The translations under genes and the position numbers were made by a program. From assembly GCF_051020955.1 (NCBI RefSeq), contig NC_135016.1, positions 16,412,501 to 16,476,500 on the forward strand: a stretch of DNA of 64,000 nt, in the 5' to 3' direction. Origin of the DNA: Megalopta genalis (Eukaryota > Arthropoda > Insecta > Hymenoptera > Halictidae). The notes under the pieces are model-generated. The model was given only the letters and a program-made list of their open reading frames with translations, was not told the DNA's origin and made no database searches. Numbering within the stretch: the first letter of the stretch is position 1; each line of letters opens with the position of its first letter. Shown one piece after another: positions 1-12,194 of the stretch.

Positions 1-304
1 GTAAACGGGTGAGCGATAAGCGATCGACGGGTACGTGCAACGTGCTCGTCGAACGAGTACGTTTGAGGATCGCTGTTTCATTGATGGAGGCCACGATCCA
101 TTCACTCCTACTTTCTCTCTGTTCCTCCTCGGTTGTTGCTCTCTCATTCCCACGCTCTCCCTACTCGAACGTTTCGAGAAGCGTCGTCGTCGCCGTCGGC
201 GGCGGCGTGCTTCTCTCGTTGTTCCCTGCATCGATGCTCCTGAAAACGAATAGATTCGCTCGACCGCGAATCGATTTCGATACGATACGATTCGGTTCCG
301 ATCG

Positions 305-334
305 GATTCGATTCGATTCGATTCGATTCGATTC
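305..334 (+). repeat. (GATTC)6 microsatellite
   Basis: Six perfect copies of GATTC. A nearby (GAC)9 tract runs from 435 to 461. Confidence 0.9.
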
Positions 335-431
335 GATCGCGATCCGATAGGGTGCGTTCGGTTTGGCCGACTTTTACGAGAATTCGACCAAAATCTACGC
401 TCGAAGAAATGCGCGCGACGTCTTCGAATCG

Positions 432-465
<34 letters not shown>

Positions 466-1215
466 CTCTTTGTTCGCGTCGTCGACGGAACGAGCGAAGC
501 GTATTGGCCGCACCTTCTCCGCGGCTGTCCAACGAGGCTCGTGGAACTCGAGCCGACTCGTTGGAATCGGGCAAGACCGATTGACCCAAACTCGTTACGG
601 ATCCGCGTAGTTCCATTTTCTGAAGGGATTGCGCGTAAATTCCCTCGCGCGATCCTCCCAATGCCGTAACAACCGTCGTGACGATCCGGTGGAGACGCGT
701 TTATCGAACGTTCCGGAAACTCGACTCGCTTTACGAGAGAACCACTGAACGACATGAATGAATGAATTCTCGAGGAAGGGAGGGGAACGAAACTTGGCAA
801 TGGGATTGCCGAGCAAGAGCGTTGTACGTGTGCAGGGTGCGTTAGGCTCCGGCGGGGATAGAGTACGCGTACGCGTATTACATGCATGTACGTGTACGAG
901 TATGTACGTAGAAAATTCTTGGAATCGGACCGGGACTTCGACTCCCATGTACGTACGAGTGCTAACACGATTCTCGAACAACTATCGGATCGTTTCAAAA
1001 ACGAACGTACTCTCCGATTCTAAATTATTCCGATGGAAATAAATCCGAGACCGTCGAAGGCTATCGATTTCTAGTATCTTCGCATAAACCGTATATCGGT
1101 TTTGTTTGCGCGCGTTACTCGTTAGATTCGTCTTCGTTGGTACGAAACGGAACGAAATTTTCGTACCGTTCGCGACGAGTCTTCGCCTCGAATTCGATGA
1201 AATTCCAGCCTCCGA

Positions 1216-1255
1216 ATCAACGGATCAACGGATCAACGGATCAACGGATCAACGG
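1216..1255 (+). repeat. Octamer tandem repeat, five copies
   Basis: The unit ATCAACGG is repeated five times without change. It sits about 70 bases upstream of the EFL1 exon acceptor, within the presumed intron. Confidence 0.9.
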
Positions 1256-1324
1256 ATCGAGCACGATTTTGTTTGTCGCTCGTTCGTCTACGCTTGTTCG
1301 CTTGAAAATATTTCTGTTTCGCAG

Positions 1325-2116
1325 GAAAATTGTACGCTGTATTTGGAAAGAGACAAGGACGCGTAATCGCTGCGGAGAGTGCTGGATTCGGTGGGCAGTT
1401 TCGCGTGCTGGCAACGTTACCTGTACCGGAGAGTTTCCAACTTGCCAGAGAATTGCGAACTCAGACGTCCGGGCTGGCTAGTCCTCAACTGGTTTTCAGC
1501 CATTGGGAGGCAAGTTTTTTCATACCGAGGAGCGCGCGTTCCTCCGCATTTTTCCACTTTTCTCGATCGAGAACCGACCTCGCGTGTCGCTAACCGTTAC
1601 TTCTATTCCAATCGTTCGTAAATACTCGAACGGAGGAGCAACTTCCGACGGTAATCGTTAGCGAAACGAGCAACGCCGTATTCGGTTCTCTTCTTATTTC
1701 GGTCTACGCGCGTCCCCTTCTTTCGTTCTCTTTAGTTGTACTTCGCGTCGGTACGGTTCGAACGTCGTACCGATTCCGATTAACGATCCGCTAAAACGCC
1801 GCGGCGATCGTCGACCATCGATTTTCAAGTATTTACTCCGCATCCGACCGAGGCCAATGCGATATTCCCTCGAAATTGTCGTTTATATCGTATCGAACGG
1901 TATCGTTGATCCATCGGTATGTCGCAGGTGATCGAGCAAGATCCTTACTGGACACCTTCCACCGACGAGGAATATCTTCATTTCGGCGACAAGGCGGACA
2001 GCGAAAACAGAGCCAAGAAATACATGGATGCGGTTCGTCGACGCAAAGGTCTATCCGTCGATTCTCAGCTTGTTACGCACGCGGAGAAGCAACGTACTTT
2101 GGCGAAAAAAAAATGA
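1325..2116 (+). CDS. EFL1: Elongation factor-like GTPase 1 (EFL1/RIA1), last two coding exons, partial
   Basis: Two exons, 1325-1509 and 1928-2116, join in phase 0 and end at a TGA. The first enters in phase 1, after the acceptor ending at 1324. The product is the C-terminal end of EFL1, the cytoplasmic EF-2-like GTPase that works with SBDS to release eIF6 from pre-60S subunits. Diagnostic stretches are TSGLASPQLVFSHWE, the domain V end shared with EF-2, then EEYLHFGDKADSEN and the terminal HAEKQRTLAKKK, which match the family tail almost residue for residue. The G domain and earlier exons lie before the window, and no upstream exon could be placed in 1-1324. The intron 1510-1927 has a GC donor (GAG/GCAAGT); no GT donor keeps the frame. 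The gene is convergent with the SRFBP1-like gene. Family identity is sure; the exon edges are inferred from splice signals. Confidence 0.9.
1510..1927 (+). other. GC-AG intron of EFL1
   Basis: The exon ends GAG and the intron begins GCAAGT, a typical strong GC donor. The acceptor is GTCGCAG at 1921-1927. Both flanking exons match EFL1 without a gap only with this donor. Confidence 0.8.
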
Positions 2117-2660
2117 TGCGCTCGCCGTCTTCTGCCGAAAGATAAAATAGATATAAAATATCGATCGAATAGAGCGTCGAGTTACATTTTTTCACGTTTA
2201 CTTGTATATACGTATTATAATACGCGTATCTTCCAGTTAGTTTTCAAACGCAACGTTCCCGATACACGGACCGTGTCTTCGTTGATAATAATCATTTTTT
2301 GTAATTCCACGAGCACCGATACCAGCACATACTGTCGCGGACACTCGTCTCGCTTGAAGTAGCAACGTTTTTAAACGCGTTTCGTCTCGCATTCTGTCTG
2401 TCCGTCTGTCGCTCGATCGAAATCGCGCACCGGTTATCGACGAGTATCGGTACGTACTATATGTGTAATGTCTACGAGTTAATAGTTGAACGTGTACGTT
2501 TACCGAGTGTACCTACGATCGAAACGCAACGACGAAGACGGAGAACTGGAAATAATTCGATCGTACCTATGGATGGAGAGATGCGAAGATGGAAGGAGAA
2601 CGAACGAAAATTGAAACCCGACGCAAACCCGATCGTATTAAACGTGTTATATGTTGTTTA

Positions 2661-2666
2661 AATAAA
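2661..2666 (+). terminator. Candidate poly(A) signal for EFL1
   Basis: AATAAA on the plus strand, 545 bases after the EFL1 stop. It is the first canonical signal noticed downstream. The cleavage site is not visible. Confidence 0.4.
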
Positions 2667-2926
2667 ACTAGTTTGGCACGCGTTTACAGACGCCGAAACA
2701 ACCTTGAGTTAACAAAATAATTAGTCGAGGTGTACGATATACAGTTTACCTTTTATTTGTTTCTTATGTCTGCAGAATCTACGACTGTACAGTGTAATGG
2801 AGTAACAATATTTTCTACGAAACTTCTCTGCAACGACCATAACGAAATAGTAGAAAACTACCTCGAGAATCGACTAGTCGATCGTATAAGATGTTCACTA
2901 ATTAATAACGTTTGATAAAAAGAGTG

Positions 2927-2951
2927 TGTGCGTGCGTGCGTGCGCGCGCGC

Positions 2952-2982
<31 letters not shown>
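2927..2982 (+). repeat. Alternating GT/GC purine-pyrimidine tract
   Basis: An uninterrupted alternating tract of about 56 bases, moving from GTGC units to pure GC and then GT. This sequence type can adopt Z-DNA. It lies between two convergent genes. Confidence 0.9.
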
Positions 2983-3249
2983 TTGCAAGAAACACAGCGC
3001 GTACGAAAAATTCAATGTGGCAAAGATTTTACTCGTAAACTCAAACGCTGGGCGCAGTTACAGTTTACTTGTACTTACGCGTCGATTCTATTGTCGTGTT
3101 GTAAATGCGTAGCCATTTTGTACAATTTATAAATGAAATTGATATTTAAATAAAAAAAAATTAATGAATTCGAGCCCTTAAAATTTTAATTTACATATAG
3201 CATAAAATGTCTGTGTACAAACGGTGTCGTAATTAAATGGACTAATGAA

Positions 3250-4558
3250 TCAAGTCTCCTCGAATCGAATCTTTTTCCCTTGAAATCCTTGTTTCATCGC
3301 GTCTTGTAATTTTCTTCTTGCTGCCCACGACGGATGTAAGCTTTCATTTTCCATAGACTTTGTCCGTTTGAACTTTTCGCCTGCAGGTACTACTTCCTTG
3401 ACCCTTGGAAATCGTTGCTTCTCCTTGATAATCGCTCGGTTCGTCTCCTTCGCGTTATTTCGATGACACGAAACATTTGTACTGTTCGCTTGTCGTCTTT
3501 TATCGCTTTGCTTCCTCTGGGACCCTCCGTATATAGAACTACCGCGCTTTACGCTTCTTTCGTGAATAGTCGTCGACGCCGTCCTGTCTACCCTGTGTGT
3601 GGACGTAATATTCGAGTCTTCTTTCGGTGATAATATTTTAGTATTTACGCGTGCAGCAGCCTTATCCGAACATAAAAAGAAATCATCCGATCTCGCAACG
3701 GTCGAAGACATCGATCGATGCTGCTGCTCTTTATTTTTTTCCGATTTATCGTCTATCCTTAACGTACTAGATTCTTTCACGATATCTGCGAATCTCTTGA
3801 CCGTAGCTTCTTCGCTTACCACCTTGCCAACGGACGTGCAACTTTTCTCGTTATTTTTAGTGCTACCTTCTTCGACTCGTGCGTCTTGTCCATTCTTTTC
3901 TGTATTTATATTTAGCTGTATATTCCCTTCGTTGCTGTCATCTTTATCGTTTGGTAATCGCTTTGAATTATTTTCTTTGCTTGTTCTGTTTATAGAATTC
4001 TTTCTTTTCTTTTTCGGCGAATGCTTCTTTTCGCTCGAAGAAATATATTCTTTACAGTTTGGAAACTTCTTTAAGAATTCCGCGATCTTTTCGTTTAGAC
4101 ATTTGTAACGAACAACTTTTACCATGACTCTAGTCCTGTCGTCGGTTTCTGAATTCTGGAGTATATGCTGCAACTTTTCGAAATGGATAATTCCGAATTT
4201 TGACACTTCATCGTCTTTGATACGTTTCAGCTCGTATACCTCCTTCAAATATTTATCCGCTTTAGTTTTATTCTTTTCGGAGAGTTTCTCGTTGCCACGA
4301 TTCGTACGCAGTCTCTTGGCTTCTCTAACCAACTTATTTATTACACAAATGCGAGCTCGACGAACACACTGCCTTAATAAAATTATCTAAAAGATTAATA
4401 AAACGTCTATGATCTTAAACAATAAAACATCTAGATGCTACGAAAGTAAAGTATTTAAAAAGAAACGTTGATTACATCTTTTTCCTTTTGTGATCATTGA
4501 AAATATTGTGCAAGGTTACCTCGTTATTAATTTCGGTTGGGATTTTCGTCACAGTCAT
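3250..4558 (-). CDS. SRFBP1: SRFBP1/BUD22-family nucleolar protein
   Basis: The CDS is the complement of 3250-4386 joined to 4520-4558, giving 391 residues. Exon 1 encodes 13 residues (MTVTKIPTEINNE) and ends at a GTAACC donor; exon 2 follows a TCTTTTAG acceptor in phase 0. The N-terminal region (INNEIILLRQCVRRARICVI, then LVREAKRL) aligns with the basic helical start of human SRFBP1. The C-terminus (HPSWAARRK, then FQGKKIRFEET) is the BUD22-family hallmark. The middle is a low-complexity Lys/Ser/Asn-rich region of about 200 residues, as in relatives. Yeast Bud22 acts in 18S pre-rRNA processing in the nucleolus, and SRFBP1 binds serum response factor; which role applies here is unknown. The first exon lies past an in-frame stop upstream of exon 2, so the splice is needed. 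The start is divergent from clpX. Confidence 0.85.
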
Positions 4559-6290
4559 ATCGTCTGCGAGATTACAGTGTTAAATTCAAATAAATTCAAT
4601 TGTTAGAATTTTTCGATGGTTCTTTTTTTTATAAATTACAGAACATAACTATGTATAGAAATTTTCTTTATACAATTTATCCTCCACGATAGAATGCGTA
4701 CACGTAACCATGTAACCTGTGCACCGGCACTCAACATACTATATATACGTATATAGCTGACTAGCGGTGCTCGATGCTCTGCCCTGTGCAGCTACAACTT
4801 ATAGGGTACAGAAGAAATACACCAATCGGATTTCTTTGAATATGCGTCGTCGAACTAACTTATACGATGGAACTATGACTAGTGGAATTTTATGAAAAAT
4901 TGGTTCAAGTGGTTTGTAAGTTGATGGAAATAAAACGAAAGTTCGAACTTAATTGGACGTGTCGTAGATTTGTATAGACCACATCGTAGGGTTTCATACC
5001 GTATACGCATACACATTTCGTATATCATCCGGTATCGTCTAATCGAAATTTTAAATGGGCGCCCTCGAGTGATCGTACGTGTAAACATACTGACGTTTTG
5101 TCATGCGGTTCGTAGGAACGTCGTTTTGTCAAATGAACGCGCATCTAAAAAATACGGTTACAACTTCCTTTAGACGATTCCGTTCCTACATATGTACCGA
5201 CACAAAATATTGTTTTTGCCTAAAAACCCATCTCATTGAATTAACTCCACGTCCGTGTCCGTCAATTATTTGAAGGAGATTGAACATTGGTTAGCGAGAC
5301 TAGCTACAAAGTTTTTTGTAACCGTGGTTGATCGCATGTATGCATGCATGCATGTATATATGTATGCATGCACATCTATACGTGTGTCCATATGTATACA
5401 TATTGGCCACGTATGTAGGAACGTGCGTATACACAATCGTGTAGTACGGGACGAGTGTCAGAGAATTTAGTAGTTTTTAGATGTTTCATTGACATGGAGT
5501 TAAATTGCAATTACCTAGACTAGTAGGTAGTTGTGTTTTAATTAATATTAATCTCGATACGTATAACTAAAACAGCATTAGAGAATAATCGTGAGTGACC
5601 TTGAATCATGGTCAACCGATTGTTGAATCTTCTAACCCGATGTGTCAGACATTCGTGTCTTTAATTAATAGATTTATCGGTTTCAATCTTGGTAACACAT
5701 TAGAAAATCATTATTTGGGCGACTCGATCTGTTACGCATCTTCTGATAAACATGAATGAATTGTGAACAATAACAAACAATTTCTGTGCTTGTGTTTATT
5801 TGAAAGGTTAGTATTTTCGGCACTTGAGTGTTTTCGTACAACTTCGAACATTCTCAGAGTTTATTTTTATAATGATATTGCGCTCGTGTCCATATTTTGA
5901 TTTCCTAATGCATATATCATACTTTCGTCCTTTCTATAAACGCCCAGTGACAACGTTACATTTAATCGCTCTCTGTTATAAGGTTTTCTGATATTCTCGT
6001 TCGTTGTTTTTCATTTTGTTAGACTTCCTGTAACATTTGCAATTACACGTAATGTATTTTATTTTTCAGTCAATGACGACATAATTTCTGCAGTACGTGT
6101 TCTTTTCTAAATGTAATACAAATTCTATTATACATTTATCTGTGTTTTCTCATATTTTTCTACAACCATTTTTACACCTTTACCAATGTTTTCCTAATCG
6201 TGCTCTACAATTGTAGGTTTCATTACGAGTCATTTTGCTAATATTCTTTTCGTACCAAGCTCTATATTATTCGAATATCCCTATACAAGG
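4559..6290. other. Divergent intergenic region, SRFBP1-like / ClpX promoters
   Basis: AT-rich non-coding DNA between two head-to-head genes. A CATG/TATG-rich microsatellite lies at about 5334-5372. The open frames here have no family resemblance or splice-supported context. No clear TATA box was identified. Confidence 0.5.
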
Positions 6291-8804
6291 ATGAGTTGCG
6301 TACGTTGTTGTTTAATTAGTGCCGGTCGCATCGCATCTTCTAATCACATAGCCAATCATGGTAAGTTTTTAATACTACCTGTTACATTTGTCAGAAAAAT
6401 AAGAAAGAGAAGTTGTGTTTTCATGCGAATAATTAAACGAATTCTATGTTAGTTCACAAAATTGTTAGAGTAGCCGTGACCAGGTCGTTGACAATCGGTA
6501 GTACTTTGGGCAAAGCACCCACGGAACCTACGCCGCCTGGCAAAGACGGCAGTGGCGGAGTGTCCTCCGTAGGTAACGGCGGAGGAAAGAAAAACACTCT
6601 TACTTGTCCAAAATGTGGAGATCCGTGTACGCACGTAGAAACGTTTGTGTGTAAGTGTAATAATACTCGCTTATACTCGCGATCGTATGTCACGGGCCGG
6701 GATATAACATTTATAAGATTTCGTTTTGTTCGTTAGCATCGTCGAGATTTGTGAAATGCGAGAAATGTCATCATTTCTTCCTCGTACTATCGGAGATAGA
6801 TTCGAAAAAAAGTTTGAAAGAAGCTATGAGACCGGACGATACGAAACAAGAATTTTATAGAAAACCGCCGCCACCACCGAAAAAGGTAACGGGTTTGTTT
6901 GGGAATCGGAGGAAGCGTATTCTTTGGAAATAAAATATCGTTTGTATCGCATGTTCTATATCTTCAGTAAGAATGAATGGATGAACATAAGGATAATGTA
7001 CGTACACCGTAGACTAACTGCTGTTTTTCGTGTTCTCAGATTTTTGAGTACCTAAATAAACACGTTGTGGGGCAAGAATTTGCTAAAAAAGTACTGAGCG
7101 TTGCTGTTTATAATCACTATAAACGAATCTACAATAACTTGCCGGTGCAGAATTCCATGCAAGGATCCACAAATTCAACCGGTACACAAGATCTGAATCA
7201 TCCCTTCACTCACAGAGGTCTTAAACCACGTAAATAACGATTTCCCCATTTTACGTATAATCCCATAGAAAGAGAAAATATAACTTGTTTCAAATTCCAG
7301 TTCCAAACGAACCGGTAGAGCATTCAATTTATTCGCGTCTACGTTATATGTGAAATGTAAAGTAAAACGAACTCCTTGTCTTTCCGGTTGCAGACTTATT
7401 GCACATCTCTACTATTGGGAATTCGCTCGGTGTTGGATTTCAACAGTTTCCACCGGGAAACGAGCAGAAGTCGAGTAACAATCAGTCGGTCCCTGGCTCG
7501 GACATTTTGGATAGTAAGCAGCACCAGTTGAAATTAGAGAAAAGCAATATACTGTTGCTCGGTCCTACCGGTAGTGGAAAAACGTTGCTCGCGCAGACGA
7601 TTGCTCAGTGTTTGGACGTGCCTTTTGCTATTTGCGACTGTACGACGTTAACGCAGGCGGGTTACGTCGGTGAAGATATAGAAAGCGTGATAGCAAAACT
7701 CCTTCAAGATGCCAACTATGTAGTTGACAGAGCACAAATGGGCATCGTATTTTTAGACGAAGTCGATAAGATCGGTGCCGTTCCTGGCATACATCAATTG
7801 CGAGACGTTGGCGGAGAAGGCGTTCAACAAGGGATGTTAAAAATGTTAGAGGGCACGATCGTGAACGTTCCCGAAAGAAACAGTTCTAGGAAACTGCGCG
7901 GCGATACGCTGCAAGTCGACACTACAAATATCTTGTTTGTTGCGTCTGGTGCTTATAACGGATTAGATCGGTTGATTTCACGGCGGAAAACCGAAAAGTA
8001 TCTCGGATTCGGTGCAACGCCTTCTTCGGAAAGTCCTGGAAGGAGAGCAGCTACTTTGGCGGACGTTGCAAATATGTCACCATCGACGGAAACGGATAAC
8101 AAGGAGAAAGACTTTTTACTGCAACAAGTCGAAGCGAGAGATTTAATTGATTTTGGTATGATACCTGAATTTGTCGGCAGATTTCCCGTTTTGGTACCTT
8201 TCCACACTCTCGATAGAGATATGTTGGTTCGAATTCTAACCGAACCCCAAAATGCTATGGTACCTCAATATCAGATGTTATTTTCAATGGATAAGGTACG
8301 TAAGGCTGGTTCATACTATCGTTCGGAGGTCGAGAGTTGGCACAATCTGTGATTGTACACACCGTGTCCCCCGAATACGAAAGACGAAGGACAGTTTTTG
8401 TCCACAGAGATACATTCGATGCCGAAGACAACTGGAAAAGACCGACAATTTTGGAAACTCTCGAGCTTCTAACGATACAAAATAAAAAGATCTGTCAGCT
8501 TGTCTGCGAAGTTCACAGACTATTTTGCTGATTCATATAATTCTAATAGGTAGAATTGACGTTCACTACGGAGGCTTTACGCGCGATAGCTGCGCTCGCG
8601 ATGGAGAAGAAAACGGGTGCCAGAGGACTTCGAGCTATCATGGAATCGTTGTTGTTGGAACCGATGTTCGAGGTACCGGGCAGCGATGTAATGTCCGTCC
8701 ATGTGACGGAAGGTTGCGTACAAGGACAGGAAAAACCACAATACATTAAAAGGGGCGGCGATACTACCGAGGAAGAACTCCAAGCTCAACATATACACAA
8801 TTAA
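6291..8804 (+). CDS. ClpX: Mitochondrial ATP-dependent unfoldase ClpX
   Basis: Six exons, 6291-6360, 6453-6650, 6737-6885, 7040-7229, 7394-8295 and 8550-8804, join without frame break into 587 residues. The product is the AAA+ hexamer subunit that unfolds substrates for ClpP in the mitochondrial matrix. Visible features, in order: an Arg-containing N-terminus as probable targeting peptide; a C4 zinc finger (CPKCGDPC near residue 75, then CEKC); a Pro-rich linker; the GQEFAKK helix; Walker A GPTGSGKT near residue 257; GYVGEDIES after it; Walker B VFLDEVDK; the long RDVGGEGVQQG stretch; and a C-terminal small AAA domain with the sensor-2 segment KTGARGLR. All introns are short. The protein ends soon after the AAA small domain, without the acidic tail of the human protein. 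Introns exclude bacterial contamination. It is divergent from SRFBP1 and convergent with SLC25A46. Confidence 0.95.
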
Positions 8805-10538
8805 AAAGACTCGTTCAAAAACAGCTAGGCCCTATGCTTGATTATTAAATCAAACGCAAAAAGAATAGGACTCCTTCGACGCTCGTTCTTTAAAGAACCG
8901 ATATTCTCGTACGGAAACAAACAAACAAACAAACTAACAAACAAACATAGACAATACAATCGACTGAGAAATACCTTTTACATTGTGCCAGCACTGTAAC
9001 ATAAATGTTACATACATACGATATATGTACGTGTGTTCACAAGTCGACGCAAACGATAATATCTCTTTGGTTTCGTATTCGATTAATTCGATGTCGTGTA
9101 AAAGGATATTTCTGTTTAACACAGACAAAGACAACATTGTCTTGTTTCCTTTACTCCTCGGTTCATGTACAAAGAATTGAACTTAACAAATTTCCATTAT
9201 CTCATATGTTTTAGCTAGGTCGAGGCCAGACAGACAATTCATATTTATGTTCTTTACAAATGTATCGTTCGCGCATGAATTCTCCATGAAATGTTGCTCT
9301 ATTATGAACGAATAACGAAGTCGATAAATTGTGTGTTGGAAAAATCATGAAACATCAACGACAATCCTCGTTGATGCTTAGTCTTATTCGATTGAAATTT
9401 TGATGTAAAAAAGGTAAACTTTTATCAAAAAGGAATAAAACATTATGAACGAATGCGAACATTTATAGGTGAAAAACGATGTTGTGCCTGTAGGTAATCG
9501 AACAATTTTGTAACATATTGTATATATAATAATAGTTTAGCTAAATTGATGAAATTAGAAATTTAGGAACTGTATACCGTAGTTTTGACATTTCTTTAAT
9601 GATATCCACGTACGTGTATATCGTGTACATTAAGCAGTACTTTTTTAGTTTGTGTTACATTGTGCAAAATCATCGTGTAACGTCAATCGATTTAAACTAT
9701 ATTTCGATATTCTTCGCAGCGATGTGTATCGAATAATTTTTTCAAACATCAAGACAAAACGACAGGATGCACGTACGCATAAATCGAGTCTATAGGTTTC
9801 ATGACTTATACACATGATCATCATCAATGGATAGATATGGTTTTACCGAATAAAGTTTGGCCCAAACACAATTTCATTCGTTTTTTTGGTCAAGTCGCTA
9901 TAAGTTTGTTTCGAAAAGTGTACCGTTGCTTAATTGTTGTAACATATTTAACGTATGTTGGACAAATTAATCGGGGATTCTAGTAGACTACGTTTTAAGC
10001 ATTTGTTTTCCAAAATCTTACTTATCCGTTGTTAATAATCTTGTAATGTAAAATAAAAATGTTCGAATTTCCATGATACTTTTTCGGGAAAATTTAACTC
10101 TACGAGTTCAACCCCAGTACTACACCTAATAACGACTATGTACATAACATCGTTCGCATAAACAAACAAAAAGAAGAACGCCTACTGTAGCTCTATGGAG
10201 ATGGATGCAACGAAGGAACAGCAACGATTTAACTACTAATTGAGTGAAACTGCTGTACATGTGATATATGTATGTACATAAAAGAAAGGCTGTGTATAAC
10301 ATACAATATAAATCGGTAACGCAAGATAAAGTAAGCAGAACAAAAGCTAAATGATACTATTTCATAGAATGTATGATATGATACTTTACGAAGATTGACT
10401 ATTTATTTTGATCTATTTTATTTTAGATAAATTTACAAAGATCCATAATGAATCGGAAATAATTTGGTTTATGATGCATTCTTGTTTACTCATCCTTTGT
10501 ACTATGGAGAGTTTTACAATTTATAGATACGTTCAGTA
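8805..10538. other. Convergent 3' region of ClpX and SLC25A46
   Basis: No gene is seen. AT-rich DNA presumably holds both 3' UTRs. Candidate signals are AATAAA at 9434-9439 (plus) and TTTATT at 10402-10407 (minus, about 132 bases past the SLC25A46 stop). Confidence 0.5.
10402..10407 (-). terminator. Candidate poly(A) signal for SLC25A46
   Basis: AATAAA on the minus strand, about 132 bases downstream of the stop codon at 10539. Confidence 0.5.
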
Positions 10539-12194
10539 TCAATAATGTGTTCGATGAGAGGGTTTCTGAACCGATTTTGGTTTCGGCGTCGACGGTGTGC
10601 GTAATCCTGTCAGAATCCAACTGACTGCTCGTACTATTATCAAATGTACAGCAGATTGTAAAAGAAGAGCCCCGAACCCTTTGTACAAACCGAGGGGTCC
10701 TTCGGTCGAAATTATTGTACTATAACAATCCCGTGCTCCACTATATCCAGTTAATAAAGGTGTTACGCTTCGGCCCGTGTCTAAATTATCGATAATAGTA
10801 CGAGTGCCCTGAAGGTGAATTCTATGAATCACAGTTTCCCATGGATAAAACAATACGTCTGCCATAATTCTGGAGACCAGGATCGATTGTAGTTCTATGT
10901 TTAGGATCACTTCGGATATCAGGGATCTACTGAACGCACCCTGGAAACAACATAATCATTATTAAAGTTACATCGATTCGATAAATACATTTGTAAACGT
11001 TCAACGACTCACCCCTAATTCTTGCGAACGTTTTTGCCTACACTGCATAATGTAGCTGGTAATTCTGTGAACGGTTGTGGTGAAAAGATATCTTGAAACT
11101 CCGTATGCGATAGTCGGCGGTAGAAGAGCATATATAGGAATTAGTCTACCCTTGTTGCTCACTTCTACCAGGCGAATAGCGCCGTCTTTAAAAACATCCA
11201 ATATTCCAGGGCTTTCCGATGCAATTTCGGACTGTACCGTTTCAACTAACGACGCGGAGTAGAACGGTGTGGTTAAACCTATCGAAACACTGTCGAGTTT
11301 TCTATTAATATGTATTTTGTAATTAGATTTTTAAGATTAAGAAAATTGATTTGCCGATGCTTCGTTACCATTTAAGCAAAATGTGTTGACCGAATGCTTT
11401 TAACGAGTTGCTGCATGGCATTTCCCTAGAATAAAGTATCAGTTCGTTTTATCGTTGCGTACAATCGAATAGAAATAGTTGTAGAAAGATACATATGGAA
11501 AAGAAAATCTTGAAAATCGAGCGCCTTTGATTTGAAATTTTTCTCGATCAGAGATTTAGAATATTTACGCGTGCGTATACAAGCAACAAATGGTATATCT
11601 TGCAACAGATCACCTTACTTTGGCCACAATGTAATTTTACACACGAAGTCCTCGATAGCTAATACCATTCCATTTACAAGTAAGACCGATCCGATCCCTT
11701 TCCACAGAGTATTTATGCCTTGAGTCTGATGAAGCCGTGCGACAACGGGTATCAAGGTAATCGGTATTATGTGGTACTTGGTAGATCCTGGATTTACTTG
11801 ACATTGTCTTCGTAGGACAATAAACGGATGAACTAATAACGTTTCTGTAATTAAAGTTACCAGACCGCAACCGGTGTCCACATACTTTTTCAAAATAGTG
11901 TCTGAAACACGTCGATAGAAAAATATAAACTGATTAAAATACTCTAACAAGTAACAGTTCGATTTCATTGTTTCATAGAACGGCAACAATACTTTCGTGA
12001 TTTGTTGTAGCATAGTTATTTGAATAAAACTTACCATCGGCAGAAGGTATGTCTTTGGCTAAAGGGTGTGGAACTGGCACATCCAAAGGGCGAATAACCT
12101 TTTGTTCGTACGCGTAAGGAAAATTATCTTCGTTTCTCGAAGGCTTTGTTGGTTTACCGCGGTAGACAGGTTCATAACCCTCTAGCCCCGCCAT
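10539..12194 (-). CDS. SLC25A46: SLC25A46-like mitochondrial outer-membrane carrier-family protein
   Basis: The CDS is the complement of 10539-10940, 11013-11289, 11369-11425, 11619-11901 and 12035-12194, giving 392 residues with continuous phases. SLC25A46 is a degenerate mitochondrial carrier of the outer membrane that shapes mitochondrial fission/fusion, cristae and lipid traffic. Characteristic stretches are VLRRQCQVN and TLWKGIGS in the first half, then SASLVETVQSE, and near the C-terminus DVLFYPWETVIHRIHLQGTR followed by YKGFGALLLQ, all near-identical in layout to the human protein. The P-x-[DE]-x-x-[KR] signature is altered here (YPWETVIHR), as is usual for this member. The N-terminus is a short unstructured region, shorter than in human. 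A 57-base exon (11369-11425) is supported by phase and by the matching segment ending in HILLKW. It is divergent from the DRC10-like gene. Confidence 0.93.

Larger units (their letters stand above)
1..1324 (+). other. Probable EFL1 intron with simple repeats
   Basis: No convincing exon was found here. The stretch holds a GATTC pentamer array (305-334), a GAC trinucleotide array (435-461) and an eight-base array (1216-1255). The long open frames on both strands arise from these repeats and CpG-rich, stop-poor composition. Since the EFL1 exon at 1325 enters in phase 1, this should be intron, or intron plus an unrecognised exon. Confidence 0.55.
2117..3249. other. Convergent 3' region between EFL1 and the SRFBP1-like gene
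   Basis: No gene is seen. It should hold the facing 3' UTRs: a plus-strand AATAAA at 2661 and a minus-strand one (TTTATT at 2752-2757). A long alternating GT/GC tract lies at 2927-2982. Confidence 0.5.

Noticed and set aside
144..998. 284-residue minus-strand open frame
   Set aside because: It spans repeats in a presumed EFL1 intron and has no recognisable domain; CpG-rich DNA is poor in stops.
3599..4108. 169-residue plus-strand open frame rich in Phe/Leu/Ser
   Set aside because: It is antisense to the Lys/Ser-rich part of the SRFBP1-like gene.
6291..8804. Bacterial origin of the ClpX sequence
   Set aside because: Five spliceosomal introns with good signals and a metazoan-type zinc finger and linker.
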